A DNA stretch of 64,000 bases from Cytophagaceae bacterium (GCA_947460975.1 CANHGO010000005.1:46235-110234), one strand, 5' to 3'; numbered from the stretch's first letter, positions 7,792-16,189 are shown. Notes: generated by a model from the sequence alone, not told the origin. Numbers and translations: made by a program.

Positions 7792-9954
7792 TCAAATCAT
7801 TAAATCTTGGTGCTGTAATTGCCACAAACTATTATAATCGCCTTTTAAGTTAATTAATTCTTGGTGGGTGCCAACTTCTTGAACTTGTCCTCTTTTAAGG
7901 AAAACAATTCGGTCAACAGATTTTATCGTGCTCAATCGATGTGCAATAATGACAATTGTTTTAAATTGTTTTTTATAGGATTCTATGAATTTCTTAATGG
8001 GCAATTCCGAATTTGAATCTAATGAGGATGTGGCTTCGTCCAATAATAGAATTTCAGGTTTTTTATAAATAGCTCTGGCAAAAGCTATTCTTTGTTTTTG
8101 ACCTCCTGATAATAATGTTCCATTTTCGCCAATTTCAGTATTGTAGCTGTTGGGTAGTCTTTCTATAAATTCATTAATTTCAAGTTTACTGCATATGTCT
8201 AAGATTCTTTTAATGTCAGGATTGGGATCTCCAAGTGCAATATTTTCAATAATATTTCCGGAGAACAGTTGCAAGTCTTGAGAAATCACCCCCACCATTG
8301 ATCTTAAATCTTTTACATTTATATCATTCATATTGTAATGACCAATAAAAACACTCCCTTCTCTTATTGGATATAACTGTTGAAATAAAGAAAATATGGT
8401 TGTTTTACCACAACCGCTTTCACCGACTAGTGCAGTAACTTGATTTTTGTAAATAGTTAAATTGAAATCGACAAATAATTTTGCTTTATTTCCATAGCTG
8501 AAAGTAACATGTTGGAATTGAATGTCACCTAAATCAGATTTTTGTAACGTTAACTTGCTTTGATTTGTGCTTTCGATTTCTAAATCCATGATTTCAAAAA
8601 GTCTATCACTAGCGATTAACGCATTTTGAATCGATTTATTTGCCCCAATGAGCATGGTGACAGGGCCTGTAAAAAAACCGATTAATGCATAAAATGAAAA
8701 TAATTCACCTGGTGAAACCATTCCATCAATTACATAGTAAGATCCAAACCATAATATAATGATAGTTAAAATGGACGATAGGTATTGGCTTGATGCAGAT
8801 GCGAATAAGCTATTTAATCCTGATTTAAAACCTGTGAATAATAATTTTACAAACCTGTGCTCAATTTGTGAGTTTGAAAATTCTTCAATTCCAAATTCTT
8901 TTATTGTTTTAGCATGATTGATGGATTCAACTAATTGTGTTTCCAATTTTGCAGAAACTTCCATTATTTTCCTTTCATTCCTTTTGTTTAAATAATTCAT
9001 AGAAAAATATATACCCGTATAAATGGGTATGATGAATGAAATAATCAATGCAAGTTTCCAATAATAGGTAAACATTAAGGTAACAGTAAACACGATGACT
9101 AATGAATTCACTAAAATTTCCAATGCAGTTTCATTGATAAAATTTCTTATTTTAATCGCGTCATTTATTCTAGAAATTATTTCACCAATTCGCATAGTAT
9201 CAAAAAATCTTTGAGGCAAATTCATTATGTGTGTATAGTATCCAAGGATTAATTGGGCATCAATTAACTGGCCGGTTTTCATGACTAATACCGTTTTTTT
9301 AGCTCCAATTATGGCTTGAATACTTATTAATAAGATCATAAGGCTACTCATCAAATTCAATAAATTTTTATTTCCATTGATTAAAACATGATCTGTTATT
9401 TTTTGAATATAAATAGGGATTGATAGCCCCAAGATTGTATATAATAGTGCCCCAAAAATGGATTGAAATAAAATTGACTTATGAGGTTTAATCAATGAAT
9501 AAAATCGGGATATATTTGATTGTTTGAAATTTGAAGGGGAAAAATTACTTTTAGGGGCAATTAAAATTAAGGCACTTGACCAACTAGCTTCAAACTCCTT
9601 TATACCTATTTGAATTAGATGGCCCAAGCTTGGATCCATTATAGTTAGTGATTTTTTTTTCACTTTATAAATAACAACAAAATGTTGTAATCGATTTTCA
9701 TATATCATGTGTGCTATTGATGGCAAAGGGATTTTGTCAATTGCTTCAATGCTAGCTTTTACTCCTTTTGCATGAAAGCCCATTTTATCTAGGGCGTCAA
9801 TTAGTCCCAATACATTTGCTCCATTTTTATCTGTTTCCGACCATTGTCTAATTTTTGTAATGGGTACAAATATCTTATGAAAATTTCCTACAGATGATAT
9901 GCACGCTGCGCCGCAATCCATCATGTCGTGTTGCTTTACTTCAATGGACTTCAT
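7792..9954 (-). CDS. C39-peptidase-containing ABC transporter for double-glycine leader peptides
   Basis: A 720-residue peptidase-containing ABC transporter (PCAT) that cleaves precursor peptides after Gly-Gly and exports the mature part across the inner membrane. The N-terminal C39 domain has the catalytic set Cys14 (MMDCGAAC), His91 and Asp107. A six-helix transmembrane domain follows at about residues 155-445. The nucleotide-binding domain has Walker A GESGCGKTT, signature LLSGGQKQR, Walker B ILLLDEATSS and the switch His in AHRLST. It is the last gene of the operon, 1 bp after the HlyD-like gene, and its substrates are probably the two GG peptides at 13255-13647. Confidence 0.95.
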   Translation of the reverse strand: MKSIEVKQHDMMDCGAACISSVGNFHKIFVPITKIRQWSETDKNGANVLGLIDALDKMGFHAKGVKASIEAIDKIPLPSIAHMIYENRLQHFVVIYKVKKKSLTIMDPSLGHLIQIGIKEFEASWSSALILIAPKSNFSPSNFKQSNISRFYSLIKPHKSILFQSIFGALLYTILGLSIPIYIQKITDHVLINGNKNLLNLMSSLMILLISIQAIIGAKKTVLVMKTGQLIDAQLILGYYTHIMNLPQRFFDTMRIGEIISRINDAIKIRNFINETALEILVNSLVIVFTVTLMFTYYWKLALIISFIIPIYTGIYFSMNYLNKRNERKIMEVSAKLETQLVESINHAKTIKEFGIEEFSNSQIEHRFVKLLFTGFKSGLNSLFASASSQYLSSILTIIILWFGSYYVIDGMVSPGELFSFYALIGFFTGPVTMLIGANKSIQNALIASDRLFEIMDLEIESTNQSKLTLQKSDLGDIQFQHVTFSYGNKAKLFVDFNLTIYKNQVTALVGESGCGKTTIFSLFQQLYPIREGSVFIGHYNMNDINVKDLRSMVGVISQDLQLFSGNIIENIALGDPNPDIKRILDICSKLEINEFIERLPNSYNTEIGENGTLLSGGQKQRIAFARAIYKKPEILLLDEATSSLDSNSELPIKKFIESYKKQFKTIVIIAHRLSTIKSVDRIVFLKRGQVQEVGTHQELINLKGDYNSLWQLQHQDLMI

Positions 9955-9955
9955 T

Positions 9956-11098
9956 TTATGTGATTTTTATTTTATTGGGATTAATCCAATCATCTACTTT
10001 GTCAAATAATAAGTCAATAATCATTCTTTTAGCCAAAAAGAAATTTCCAGTTAAAGTCATTCCTTTTATTATCTTTCCTTTTACTCCGTTTTTCAACACT
10101 AAATCTTTTTGGAAGTATGTACATCTTACTACAAAAACCATCTCATTATTGATTATTCTGGGATTTTTGTCTATTTCTATTACATGGCCACTCAGTGAAC
10201 CCCATTGATTATGATTGAATGTATCTAAATTGAATTTTACTAATTGGTTTGTTTTTATATGTCCAATATTTTTAGGGGAAATGACACACTCAATAATTAG
10301 ATTTTCATTGGGTGATATTTGAGCTAATACCTGTCCATTTAGTAAATTAGCATTTTCTGTAAGTCCTATGGAATTGATAATATGGCCAGTTATTGGCGCT
10401 TTTATAAAATAATTATTTTTTTCAAGGGTTATTTTATTTATCTCATTCGAAATGTTTATTATCTCTTTCGAAATTTCTTTAATATCAAATTGCCAACGGG
10501 TTAAATTATCTTTAATGAACCCTTTGGATACTTCTTTGGCTATTTCATTTTCAAATTTTGATCTTTCATATTCGATCAGTGGGATAGCATTTTCTTGAAA
10601 AAGAAATTGGTCTCGATTGAATTTTAATTGGGCCTGCTCTGATTTTAGTTCTAATTCTTTGAAATGAGTTATATATCGATAATAATCTTCTTGAATGCTT
10701 TTATTTACTAAACCTGAATTTTTTAATTGAACCACTTGAGTCAAATCTTCTAAAATTGATTTTTTTAGTTTTAATTCTTTTTCTAATCTATTTTTTTCAT
10801 TTTTATTTTCTTTTGAATCCAATATTAATAAGGTGTCATTTATGTTAACGGCTAGGTTTGGTAACACTTTTTGATAAATAATTCGACCAGATTGTAATGA
10901 TGTTACAGGGATATTTTCGCCGCTACTACGGATAATTCCACGACTTTGTATGCTTATGTCAATGTTTGTTAAACATGTGATAATTAATAGAATTGCAATT
11001 AGTGGCAAGGAAATACTATAAATTGTCAAAAACTGACTATTGTTTTTAGCATATAGATTTTCAATCGTATGTTCAAAATCATCGGTTTTAATTTTCAC
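9956..11098 (-). CDS. HlyD-family secretion adaptor
   Basis: A 380-residue membrane-fusion/periplasmic adaptor protein. A single transmembrane helix is visible at about residues 26-48, followed by a lipoyl/barrel half (GRIIYQKVLPNLAVNINDTLL), a long Lys/Glu-rich coiled coil (about residues 105-230), the second half-motif FIKAPITGHI, and a C-terminal beta-barrel. This is the standard partner of PCAT transporters. Translation probably starts at a GTG. No TolC-like outer-membrane channel gene lies beside it. Confidence 0.88.
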   Translation of the reverse strand: MKIKTDDFEHTIENLYAKNNSQFLTIYSISLPLIAILLIITCLTNIDISIQSRGIIRSSGENIPVTSLQSGRIIYQKVLPNLAVNINDTLLILDSKENKNEKNRLEKELKLKKSILEDLTQVVQLKNSGLVNKSIQEDYYRYITHFKELELKSEQAQLKFNRDQFLFQENAIPLIEYERSKFENEIAKEVSKGFIKDNLTRWQFDIKEISKEIINISNEINKITLEKNNYFIKAPITGHIINSIGLTENANLLNGQVLAQISPNENLIIECVISPKNIGHIKTNQLVKFNLDTFNHNQWGSLSGHVIEIDKNPRIINNEMVFVVRCTYFQKDLVLKNGVKGKIIKGMTLTGNFFLAKRMIIDLLFDKVDDWINPNKIKIT

Positions 11099-11117
11099 GA
11101 CTTTTATGGGTTTAGTT

Positions 11118-11375
11118 TTATAAATTTTTTTGATAGATTTCTATCATGCTTTTAATTTTCAGACTGACTGATTCAATCGATGAATTAATCAAATCAGGTA
11201 GAGTTTCTTCTAATTTTTGATCATGTACTTTTAAATTGATTCTAATTTTTTGAACTCTTAAATGTCCATTAATTTCAATTTCAAATATTCCTTCTGGATC
11301 TTGATGTACTTCTATGATGTCGTTTTTTATGTCTTGAATCATTTTCTGAAATTCTTGTATTTTGGCTACATTCAT
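11118..11375 (-). CDS. Small YbaB/EbfC-like protein in the bacteriocin operon
   Basis: An 85-residue cytoplasmic protein. An N-terminal helix (KIQEFQKMIQDIKNDI) is followed by a three-strand core GIFEIEINGHLRVQKIRIN and a C-terminal helix (LPDLINSSIESVSLKIKSM). This layout matches YbaB/EbfC nucleoid-associated proteins (G.v.V.vnG...v..v.I, then E.L.dLi..a...a..K), although the Gly-rich turn of true YbaB is reduced and the sequence is divergent. Bacterial ybaB normally sits next to dnaX-recR, not in an export operon. It could be a regulator, a chaperone or an immunity factor; none is shown. Confidence 0.6.
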   Translation of the reverse strand: MNVAKIQEFQKMIQDIKNDIIEVHQDPEGIFEIEINGHLRVQKIRINLKVHDQKLEETLPDLINSSIESVSLKIKSMIEIYQKNL

Positions 11376-11386
11376 TTTATTTAGGT

Positions 11387-13189
11387 TTAAAATAGTTTAA
11401 TGGAAAAGTTAAGATTACTCACTTGTTGATTAGAGATATTTGAAGTCAATATGCGGTTTTGACCTAAGAATATTGATCTTGTAGGATCTTTGATTAATAA
11501 ACTATTTGCCTCTTTGCTCGCATAATTGTATCTTAATTCAAAATTCAAATGCTTTTTTCTTGATATTTCATACGAATACCCAAAGGCAATGGATAGTAGG
11601 GGAATACCTTTGCTGACAATAAGTTGAATGGGTTCTTCTTTTAAATTCATCAATTTATATTGTGCCGATGTAAAAGATTGTAGCCCTTGTATAGGAATTT
11701 TTTCTGCAATTATCCCAAATTGTGGGCTTACATAAATGCCATAAGGTCTTTTATCCTGATGATATATTTTTTCAAATTTTAAGCCTAATCCTGCATAATT
11801 TATTTTGCGACCCCCTAATCCAAAATTGGTGGACCCATCATAAAATGCCTTAATGGCCTTGCCAACTTTTATTTCGCAACTGAAGCCAATTAGAATTGGA
11901 TTAATCGTTTTTTTTTGAATCTGATAGCTATAGTCTAATTGCCATTTGCTTTCAGTAAATCTTAAGTCAAAAGAATTAGAGGAAGAATTTAAAGGAGTGA
12001 TTGAAAGCGTTTTGCCTATACTGATATGATAGTACCAAAATTTAACAAAACGATTTAACTGTTTGGAAGTTCTTGGTTTAACATCCTCATGTTGTGTACT
12101 ATCTTTTAATGCCAGTTTTTTCTGGGCTTTAAAATATAAAACATCATCTTTTTGAATGTTATTTGCATAATCTATATCAAAATTGACCATCGTATCAATT
12201 TTGTCAATTTGAATTTCTAATTTCAATATTTCGAATGCTTCTTTTTGGGAGGTCCAGCTTCTGCTTTTATGCTCATGGATTAATGATTTGAAATACCATT
12301 TATCGCCAAATGCCTTATAATTTATTTTCCATTTTGATTGGTGCAATATAGCCCATAAGCTGTTCGAGTTTATCGCTTCAATTTGTAAGGTTATGATGGC
12401 AAATGTGACTTTATCTATCATCAGATAACTTTCATATGAGTTCTCCCTATTTTTTTTCGGTGAAAATGATATTTTATATACTGGCCTATTTTCATGCATA
12501 ATTTCTTCTACGATAAATCTGAATCTTTTTAATTTTGTTGAATCGAATATTGCATATGAATTGTTTGAAAAATCAAAGAATTCAATAGCTCTACCGGTCG
12601 CTCCCCATATAGTAAAATTGGATGAATCTGCTTTTTTAAACTCTTCTATATTTAAATTATTCAACTCTATTTTAATTTTTTCATCAGAGGAGAATTTTGG
12701 CATGATGGATTTTAATTCTGAGGTCAAATGGTATATTTTGTTTTGATTTTGATCCTCCAATGTTTCACTTTGGGTTCCAAACATTGCATAAGGTTTATTC
12801 GAATAATTGATTTTAAAATTCCTTATGGCTTTTTTAATTATTTCCACTGCTCCATTGGTGATTTTAACTTCATCTAATTGTTTTTCTATGGACTCCATCT
12901 CGATAATCAGATTATCTTTAATGCTTTTTAGATTAATTTCTTGAGTTTTAAACCCAATGAATGAGATTTTCAGTTGATTGTTTTTCTCTCGGTCAATCTC
13001 TCTAATGGTAATTTTAAAAAAACCATCATTTGAGCTAATTACACCCCGATAACCTATTTTAATGCTGGCAAAGGTGAGGGGTTCTTTTGTTATTCGATCT
13101 ACAATTCTTCCATGGATTAATTGGCCATAAGTTAAATTAGGTAATAGTAGAATACTTAAATAAAAACAAATGTATAGGTGCTTTTTCAA
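11387..13189 (-). CDS. Outer-membrane protein with CarboxypepD_reg-like domain
   Basis: A 600-residue protein with a signal peptide (about residues 1-22, ending LTYGQ). A carboxypeptidase regulatory-like beta-sandwich follows (about residues 23-95: IHGRIVDRITKEPLTFASIKIG, in family style), then a middle region and a C-terminal half rich in alternating strands that looks like an outer-membrane beta-barrel ending in a terminal Phe. Translation starts at TTG; an in-frame TAG lies just upstream, so no longer start is possible. Its position in the bacteriocin operon suggests a role in moving or receiving the peptides at the outer membrane, which is inference. Confidence 0.75.
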   Translation of the reverse strand: MKKHLYICFYLSILLLPNLTYGQLIHGRIVDRITKEPLTFASIKIGYRGVISSNDGFFKITIREIDREKNNQLKISFIGFKTQEINLKSIKDNLIIEMESIEKQLDEVKITNGAVEIIKKAIRNFKINYSNKPYAMFGTQSETLEDQNQNKIYHLTSELKSIMPKFSSDEKIKIELNNLNIEEFKKADSSNFTIWGATGRAIEFFDFSNNSYAIFDSTKLKRFRFIVEEIMHENRPVYKISFSPKKNRENSYESYLMIDKVTFAIITLQIEAINSNSLWAILHQSKWKINYKAFGDKWYFKSLIHEHKSRSWTSQKEAFEILKLEIQIDKIDTMVNFDIDYANNIQKDDVLYFKAQKKLALKDSTQHEDVKPRTSKQLNRFVKFWYYHISIGKTLSITPLNSSSNSFDLRFTESKWQLDYSYQIQKKTINPILIGFSCEIKVGKAIKAFYDGSTNFGLGGRKINYAGLGLKFEKIYHQDKRPYGIYVSPQFGIIAEKIPIQGLQSFTSAQYKLMNLKEEPIQLIVSKGIPLLSIAFGYSYEISRKKHLNFELRYNYASKEANSLLIKDPTRSIFLGQNRILTSNISNQQVSNLNFSIKLF

Positions 13190-13214
13190 TGGCTAGGTTT
13201 TATTAGTGGTAGGT

Positions 13215-13251
13215 AAAGACTATAAGAATGCATGCTATCCTTATAGTCTTT
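13215..13251 (-). other. Intercistronic hairpin between precursor genes and export genes
   Basis: A perfect 12-bp inverted repeat: AAAGACTATAAG (13215-13226) and CTTATAGTCTTT (13240-13251), loop 13 nt. It lies directly after the second precursor gene and before the outer-membrane protein gene. There is no clear U-run after it in the minus direction, so it may be a leaky terminator or an mRNA 3'-end stabiliser that raises precursor over transporter expression. Confidence 0.6.
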
Positions 13252-13254
13252 AAT

Positions 13255-13437
13255 TTAAAATGTTACTTGGGTAGACCTCGTATTGGTTACCGTATCTTTT
13301 ACAACACTCCAAGCCCAATTGAATCCTTCTTTAAAACCAAGTTTGAAATCGGACCACCAATTCCCACCTGTGATGTCAAGCATTTCTTCTTGATTCATTT
13401 CACGCCAATGTATACTATTCTCAATTGTATTTTTCAT
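13255..13437 (-). CDS. Double-glycine-leader bacteriocin-like precursor peptide B
   Basis: A 60-residue peptide. Residues 1-25 form an acidic, amphipathic leader ending DITGG, the classic C39 cleavage site. The predicted mature part is 35 residues, Trp- and Phe-rich near its start (NWWSDF) and amphipathic, with a GxxxG motif (GFKEG). It lies 18 bp after precursor A and upstream of the C39 ABC transporter operon. It fits one half of a class IIb two-peptide bacteriocin; a signalling peptide is an alternative. No cysteines, so no disulfide or lanthionine rings. Confidence 0.8.
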   Translation of the reverse strand: MKNTIENSIHWREMNQEEMLDITGGNWWSDFKLGFKEGFNWAWSVVKDTVTNTRSTQVTF

Positions 13438-13455
13438 TTTATTTTTGTTTAGAAT

Positions 13456-13647
13456 TTAAATAATTGCCATTAATGCTGCGCCTGGCCCAACTACAGTTAT
13501 GAGTGCGATGACTGTGGCTACGACCGTTGCAATTCCTAAAATGACCCCAAGTGTATGCCAAAATCCACCTCCTTCTATATTGAGTAATTCTTCAAATGTT
13601 AGCTCTTGAGCTTGCATTTGCCTTAAATCAAACATGTTATTTTCCAT
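13456..13647 (-). CDS. Double-glycine-leader bacteriocin-like precursor peptide A
   Basis: A 63-residue peptide and the first gene of the minus-strand bacteriocin operon. The leader (residues 1-27) carries ELTFEELLNIEGG, an excellent match to GG leaders: hydrophobic residues at -4, -7 and -12 with acidic residues between. The predicted mature part is 36 residues, strongly hydrophobic and Gly/Ala/Val-rich, with GxxxG (GVILG) near its start. It looks like a membrane-spanning helix. Together with the amphipathic peptide B it suggests a two-component pore-forming pair. No classic immunity protein is evident next to it. Confidence 0.82.
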   Translation of the reverse strand: MENNMFDLRQMQAQELTFEELLNIEGGGFWHTLGVILGIATVVATVIALITVVGPGAALMAII

Positions 13648-13802
13648 TTTTAAATTATTTTAAAAGGTTTAAATATTTATTTTTTGTCCTCGCGATGACA
13701 TTGTAAATGTAGATGATGTGGATAGTTTGTCTCATTCTTAAATGGACTAATTCATTCAATTATAGACTATTTTTGATCGAATAACTGATCATTTTCACCC
13801 AC

Positions 13803-13836
13803 AAAAAAAGGCTCCACGATGGGAGCCTCTTTCTTT
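13803..13836 (-). terminator. Terminator of the marR-nitroreductase operon
   Basis: Stem AGGCTCC/GGAGCCT (13809-13815 and 13822-13828) with loop ACGATG; on the minus strand it is followed by a run of seven T residues. It ends transcription from 14987. The T-rich right flank could also work on the plus strand. Confidence 0.8.
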
Positions 13837-13880
13837 ATGATTCACATTCAGCAAAAGCCTGAATAGATCTATTCTACGAT

Positions 13881-14510
13881 TTACAGTTGGACAAACAATT
13901 CCGATTTCGGGGTTCTTACTTTCTTCACGTTGACCATGTAATCTGTCGCTTCATCGCGTTCTCCGATCGCCAAAATAAGGACGGAATGTAGGCCTTTGGC
14001 CTCTAAACCTAGTAACTCATCTAATTTAGCGGGGATAAATCCTTCCATTGGCGTTGTATCTATTTGCAATTCACCTGCGGCCGCTAATGCAGTGCCCATC
14101 GCTAAATACACCTGACGGTCAGCCCATTGTGCTTGTTGTTCCTTTGATTTATATTTCATAGATCCGGCAATGGCCCCTTTGAAATCACCTAAATCTGACA
14201 AAGACATGCCGCGTGTTTCAGCGATTAAATTCATATAAGCGTCAATGTGCGCTTCCGTTACTTCATTCCAAGCAGCAAAAATAAGTAAGTGAGACGATTC
14301 CGCGATTTGTGGCTGTCCATAGGCAATCGGCTGAATTTTAGCCTTTAAATCGGCATCCTCCACCATCAATATTTGATAGGGTTGTAAGCCAAAACCTGAA
14401 GCCGATAAAGTAATCGCGTCTAATAAGGTATCTAATTTGTCTTGAGAAACTTTGTTCCCATTCATTCTTTTTACTGCATAACGCCATGATAGCGAATTGA
14501 TAATTGACAT
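13881..14510 (-). CDS. NAD(P)H-dependent nitroreductase-family oxidoreductase
   Basis: An FMN-dependent nitroreductase fold of 209 residues, close to NfsB/YfkO-like enzymes. Visible are the N-terminal RYAVKRMNGNKVSQDKLDTLL region, the SASGFGLQPYQILMV flavin-binding segment, and a C-terminal LLGLEAKGLHSVLILAIGERD ending in a KVR motif. Substrate is unknown: quinones, nitroaromatics or flavins are possible. It lies 18 bp after a MarR regulator on the same strand, a common arrangement in which MarR senses an electrophile or phenolic compound and controls the reductase. Confidence 0.88.
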   Translation of the reverse strand: MSIINSLSWRYAVKRMNGNKVSQDKLDTLLDAITLSASGFGLQPYQILMVEDADLKAKIQPIAYGQPQIAESSHLLIFAAWNEVTEAHIDAYMNLIAETRGMSLSDLGDFKGAIAGSMKYKSKEQQAQWADRQVYLAMGTALAAAGELQIDTTPMEGFIPAKLDELLGLEAKGLHSVLILAIGERDEATDYMVNVKKVRTPKSELFVQL

Positions 14511-14528
14511 GTTTTTTATTTTTAATTG

Positions 14529-14987
14529 TTAAGAAATACTCGCTCTGAATTGATCCAACAATTCATTTAATTGTTTTAAATTTTCTTCTCCTAATTGGCT
14601 TATCTGCTTCCTGAATTCATCCAAGTGTACTTCAATTTGATTTATTAAGGCTGAACCTGCTGGCAAAATGTATACGTCCACCGCCCTGCGATCTTTTTCG
14701 CATTGTATCCTTGAAACTAATTTTTTGGCAAATAGTTTATCGACTAAGCGTGAGGCATTCGACATTTTGTCCAACATCCTTTCTGTGATCGATAATACAC
14801 TGATCGCTTGGCCTTTCTGACCCTCCAAAATTCGTAACACATTGAATTGCTGCATCGTAATTCCAAATGGTTTCATCAATGCTTGCTGCCTTTGTACAAT
14901 GAAGTTGCCCGTAAAAATCAAATTGATTACCGCTTTGGTTTCCTCATTTTTGAAGCTTGATTGCTTTATTTCATCTGAAATGGACAT
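14529..14987 (-). CDS. MarR-family transcriptional regulator
   Basis: A 152-residue winged-helix protein. Helix-turn-helix and wing are visible in MQQFNVLRILEGQKGQAIS, then ITERMLDKMSNASRLVDKL and the wing with CEKDRRAVDVYI (the D-x-R-A/R-V wing signature). Long N- and C-terminal helices would form the dimer interface. It is the first gene of a two-gene operon with the nitroreductase and has its own well-spaced promoter at 15007-15036, so autoregulation is likely but inferred. Confidence 0.9.
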   Translation of the reverse strand: MSISDEIKQSSFKNEETKAVINLIFTGNFIVQRQQALMKPFGITMQQFNVLRILEGQKGQAISVLSITERMLDKMSNASRLVDKLFAKKLVSRIQCEKDRRAVDVYILPAGSALINQIEVHLDEFRKQISQLGEENLKQLNELLDQFRASIS

Positions 14988-15006
14988 CGTACCTAATTAG
15001 ATGTCG

Positions 15007-15036
15007 CAAAATTAAATGTTTATACATTAATTACAA
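15007..15036 (-). promoter_or_regulatory. marR promoter, complete Bacteroidota consensus
   Basis: On the minus strand, TTG (15034-15036) is followed after 19 nt by TAATTTTG (15007-15014). Both the -33 and the -7 elements and their spacing fit the Bacteroidota primary sigma factor. Predicted leader is about 15 nt. Confidence 0.7.
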
Positions 15037-15089
15037 GTGATTTTAAATTATTTTTTTTTGCCAACAAATATATTTCTCATATTTTGGGC

Positions 15090-15097
15090 TAATTTTG
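15090..15097 (+). promoter_or_regulatory. maf -7 box adjacent to the start codon
   Basis: TAATTTTG ends 4 nt before the maf ATG, so initiation is predicted at or within a base or two of the start codon, implying a leaderless mRNA. No good -33 element is visible. Confidence 0.45.
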
Positions 15098-15101
15098 AGC
15101 T

Positions 15102-15713
15102 ATGCAATCGACACTCAGTTTAAGTTTCCCACTCATTTTAGCTAGCAATTCACCTCGTAGGCGTGAGATTTTAGGCCAAGCAGGATTTGCTTTTTCTGTG
15201 GTAGCTTCGGATATAGATGAGTCTTTTCCAGGAGATATGCCCCTGAATGAGGTGCCCGTTTTTCTTTCAGAAAAAAAGGCTAGGGTTCTGGCTGATATCA
15301 ACCCACATGCCATTATTTTAGCTGCAGATACCGTGGTTATTTTGGATCATATGATTTTAAATAAGCCAAATGATAAGTCTGAGGCTAGGGAGATGCTCCA
15401 ATTATTATCCGGAAAAACACATGAAGTCGTGACGGGAATTACGCTCATTACGCCTAATGAAACCGTGTCTATCGCGGATTCGGCCATGGTTTCCTTTAGA
15501 GCCTTAGGTGACTGGGAAGTGGATTGGTACGTAAAAGGTGGATTTGGGTTAGATAAAGCGGGCGCCTATGGCGTCCAAGATTTTATCGGAATGGCGGGAA
15601 TTGAAAAAATAGATGGCTCTTTTTATACCGTGATGGGTTTGCCCATTTTTCACGTCTTCAACTTATTAACTCCTTATATTTTGGATAGTAAGCAAGCTCA
15701 AATTCAATTTTAA
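15102..15713 (+). CDS. maf: Maf-family nucleoside triphosphate pyrophosphatase
   Basis: A 203-residue Maf/YhdE-like house-cleaning pyrophosphatase that hydrolyses dTTP, UTP or modified nucleotides. The signature ASNSPRRREILGQAGF, the conserved LAADTVV (catalytic Asp), GKTHEVVTG and the DKAGAYGVQ loop are all present. The DKAGAYGVQ form is typical of the dTTP/UTP-specific subgroup. It converges on the IscA/SufA-like gene, with adjacent stops. Confidence 0.92.
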   Translation: MQSTLSLSFPLILASNSPRRREILGQAGFAFSVVASDIDESFPGDMPLNEVPVFLSEKKARVLADINPHAIILAADTVVILDHMILNKPNDKSEAREMLQLLSGKTHEVVTGITLITPNETVSIADSAMVSFRALGDWEVDWYVKGGFGLDKAGAYGVQDFIGMAGIEKIDGSFYTVMGLPIFHVFNLLTPYILDSKQAQIQF

Positions 15714-16040
15714 TTAGATCGAGAAACTTTCACCACATCCACAAGTACGAGATGCATTCGGGTTAATGAATTGAAAACCTTTGCCATTTAAGCCGTCCGA
15801 GAAATCTAATTCCGTTCCTGCTAAATATAAGATTGATTTCTTATCCACCATCACTTTAACTCCCTTATCCTCAAAAATCATATCATTTTCCTGTGGCGCT
15901 GAGGCAAAATCTAAATTATACATCAAACCGGAACAACCGCCACCTTCTACGGCTACCCGAATATTAAATTCCTCCGTTAAACCCTCTTTAGATCTTAATT
16001 CTTTAATTCGACTGGCAGCTAAATCCGTGATTGTGATCAT
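15714..16040 (-). CDS. HesB/IscA/SufA-type iron-sulfur carrier
   Basis: An A-type Fe-S carrier of 108 residues. The three conserved cysteines are visible: one in EGGGCSGLMY and two in the C-terminal CGCG motif. It accepts clusters from the SUF scaffold and passes them to apoproteins. The ATG at 16040 (MITITDLAASRI) is chosen over an upstream in-frame ATG at 16082 because the family starts there and a -7 box lies at 16071-16078. It is divergent from the suf operon, 149 bp away, so the two probably share function but not a promoter. Confidence 0.9.
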   Translation of the reverse strand: MITITDLAASRIKELRSKEGLTEEFNIRVAVEGGGCSGLMYNLDFASAPQENDMIFEDKGVKVMVDKKSILYLAGTELDFSDGLNGKGFQFINPNASRTCGCGESFSI

Positions 16041-16070
16041 ATCTTGGAAAGATTTTGAAATATATGAATG

Positions 16071-16078
16071 CAAATGTA
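16071..16078 (-). promoter_or_regulatory. -7 box of the IscA/SufA-like gene
   Basis: Reads TACATTTG on the minus strand, matching TAnnTTTG; predicted leader about 26 nt. No clear -33 element. Confidence 0.45.
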
Positions 16079-16154
16079 TCATTTTTTTTTTGATAAAAAT
16101 GATACTATTTAGAGCGAATCTAAATTAACTATGGTTTTTAAAATTTTATGGCCT

Positions 16155-16162
16155 TAATTTTG
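16155..16162 (+). promoter_or_regulatory. suf operon -7 box
   Basis: TAATTTTG matches TAnnTTTG and lies 27 nt before the sufC ATG. It indicates that sufC is the first gene of the transcript here. Confidence 0.5.
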
Positions 16163-16189
16163 TGGTTCATTAAGTAAAATTAATAGTAT

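Noticed and set aside
13228..13452. Plus-strand 74-codon frame opposite precursor peptide B
   Set aside because: The minus-strand GG-leader peptide has clear features; the plus-strand frame has none.
15781..16128. 115-codon plus-strand frame opposite the IscA/SufA-like gene
   Set aside because: Antisense shadow of a conserved gene.
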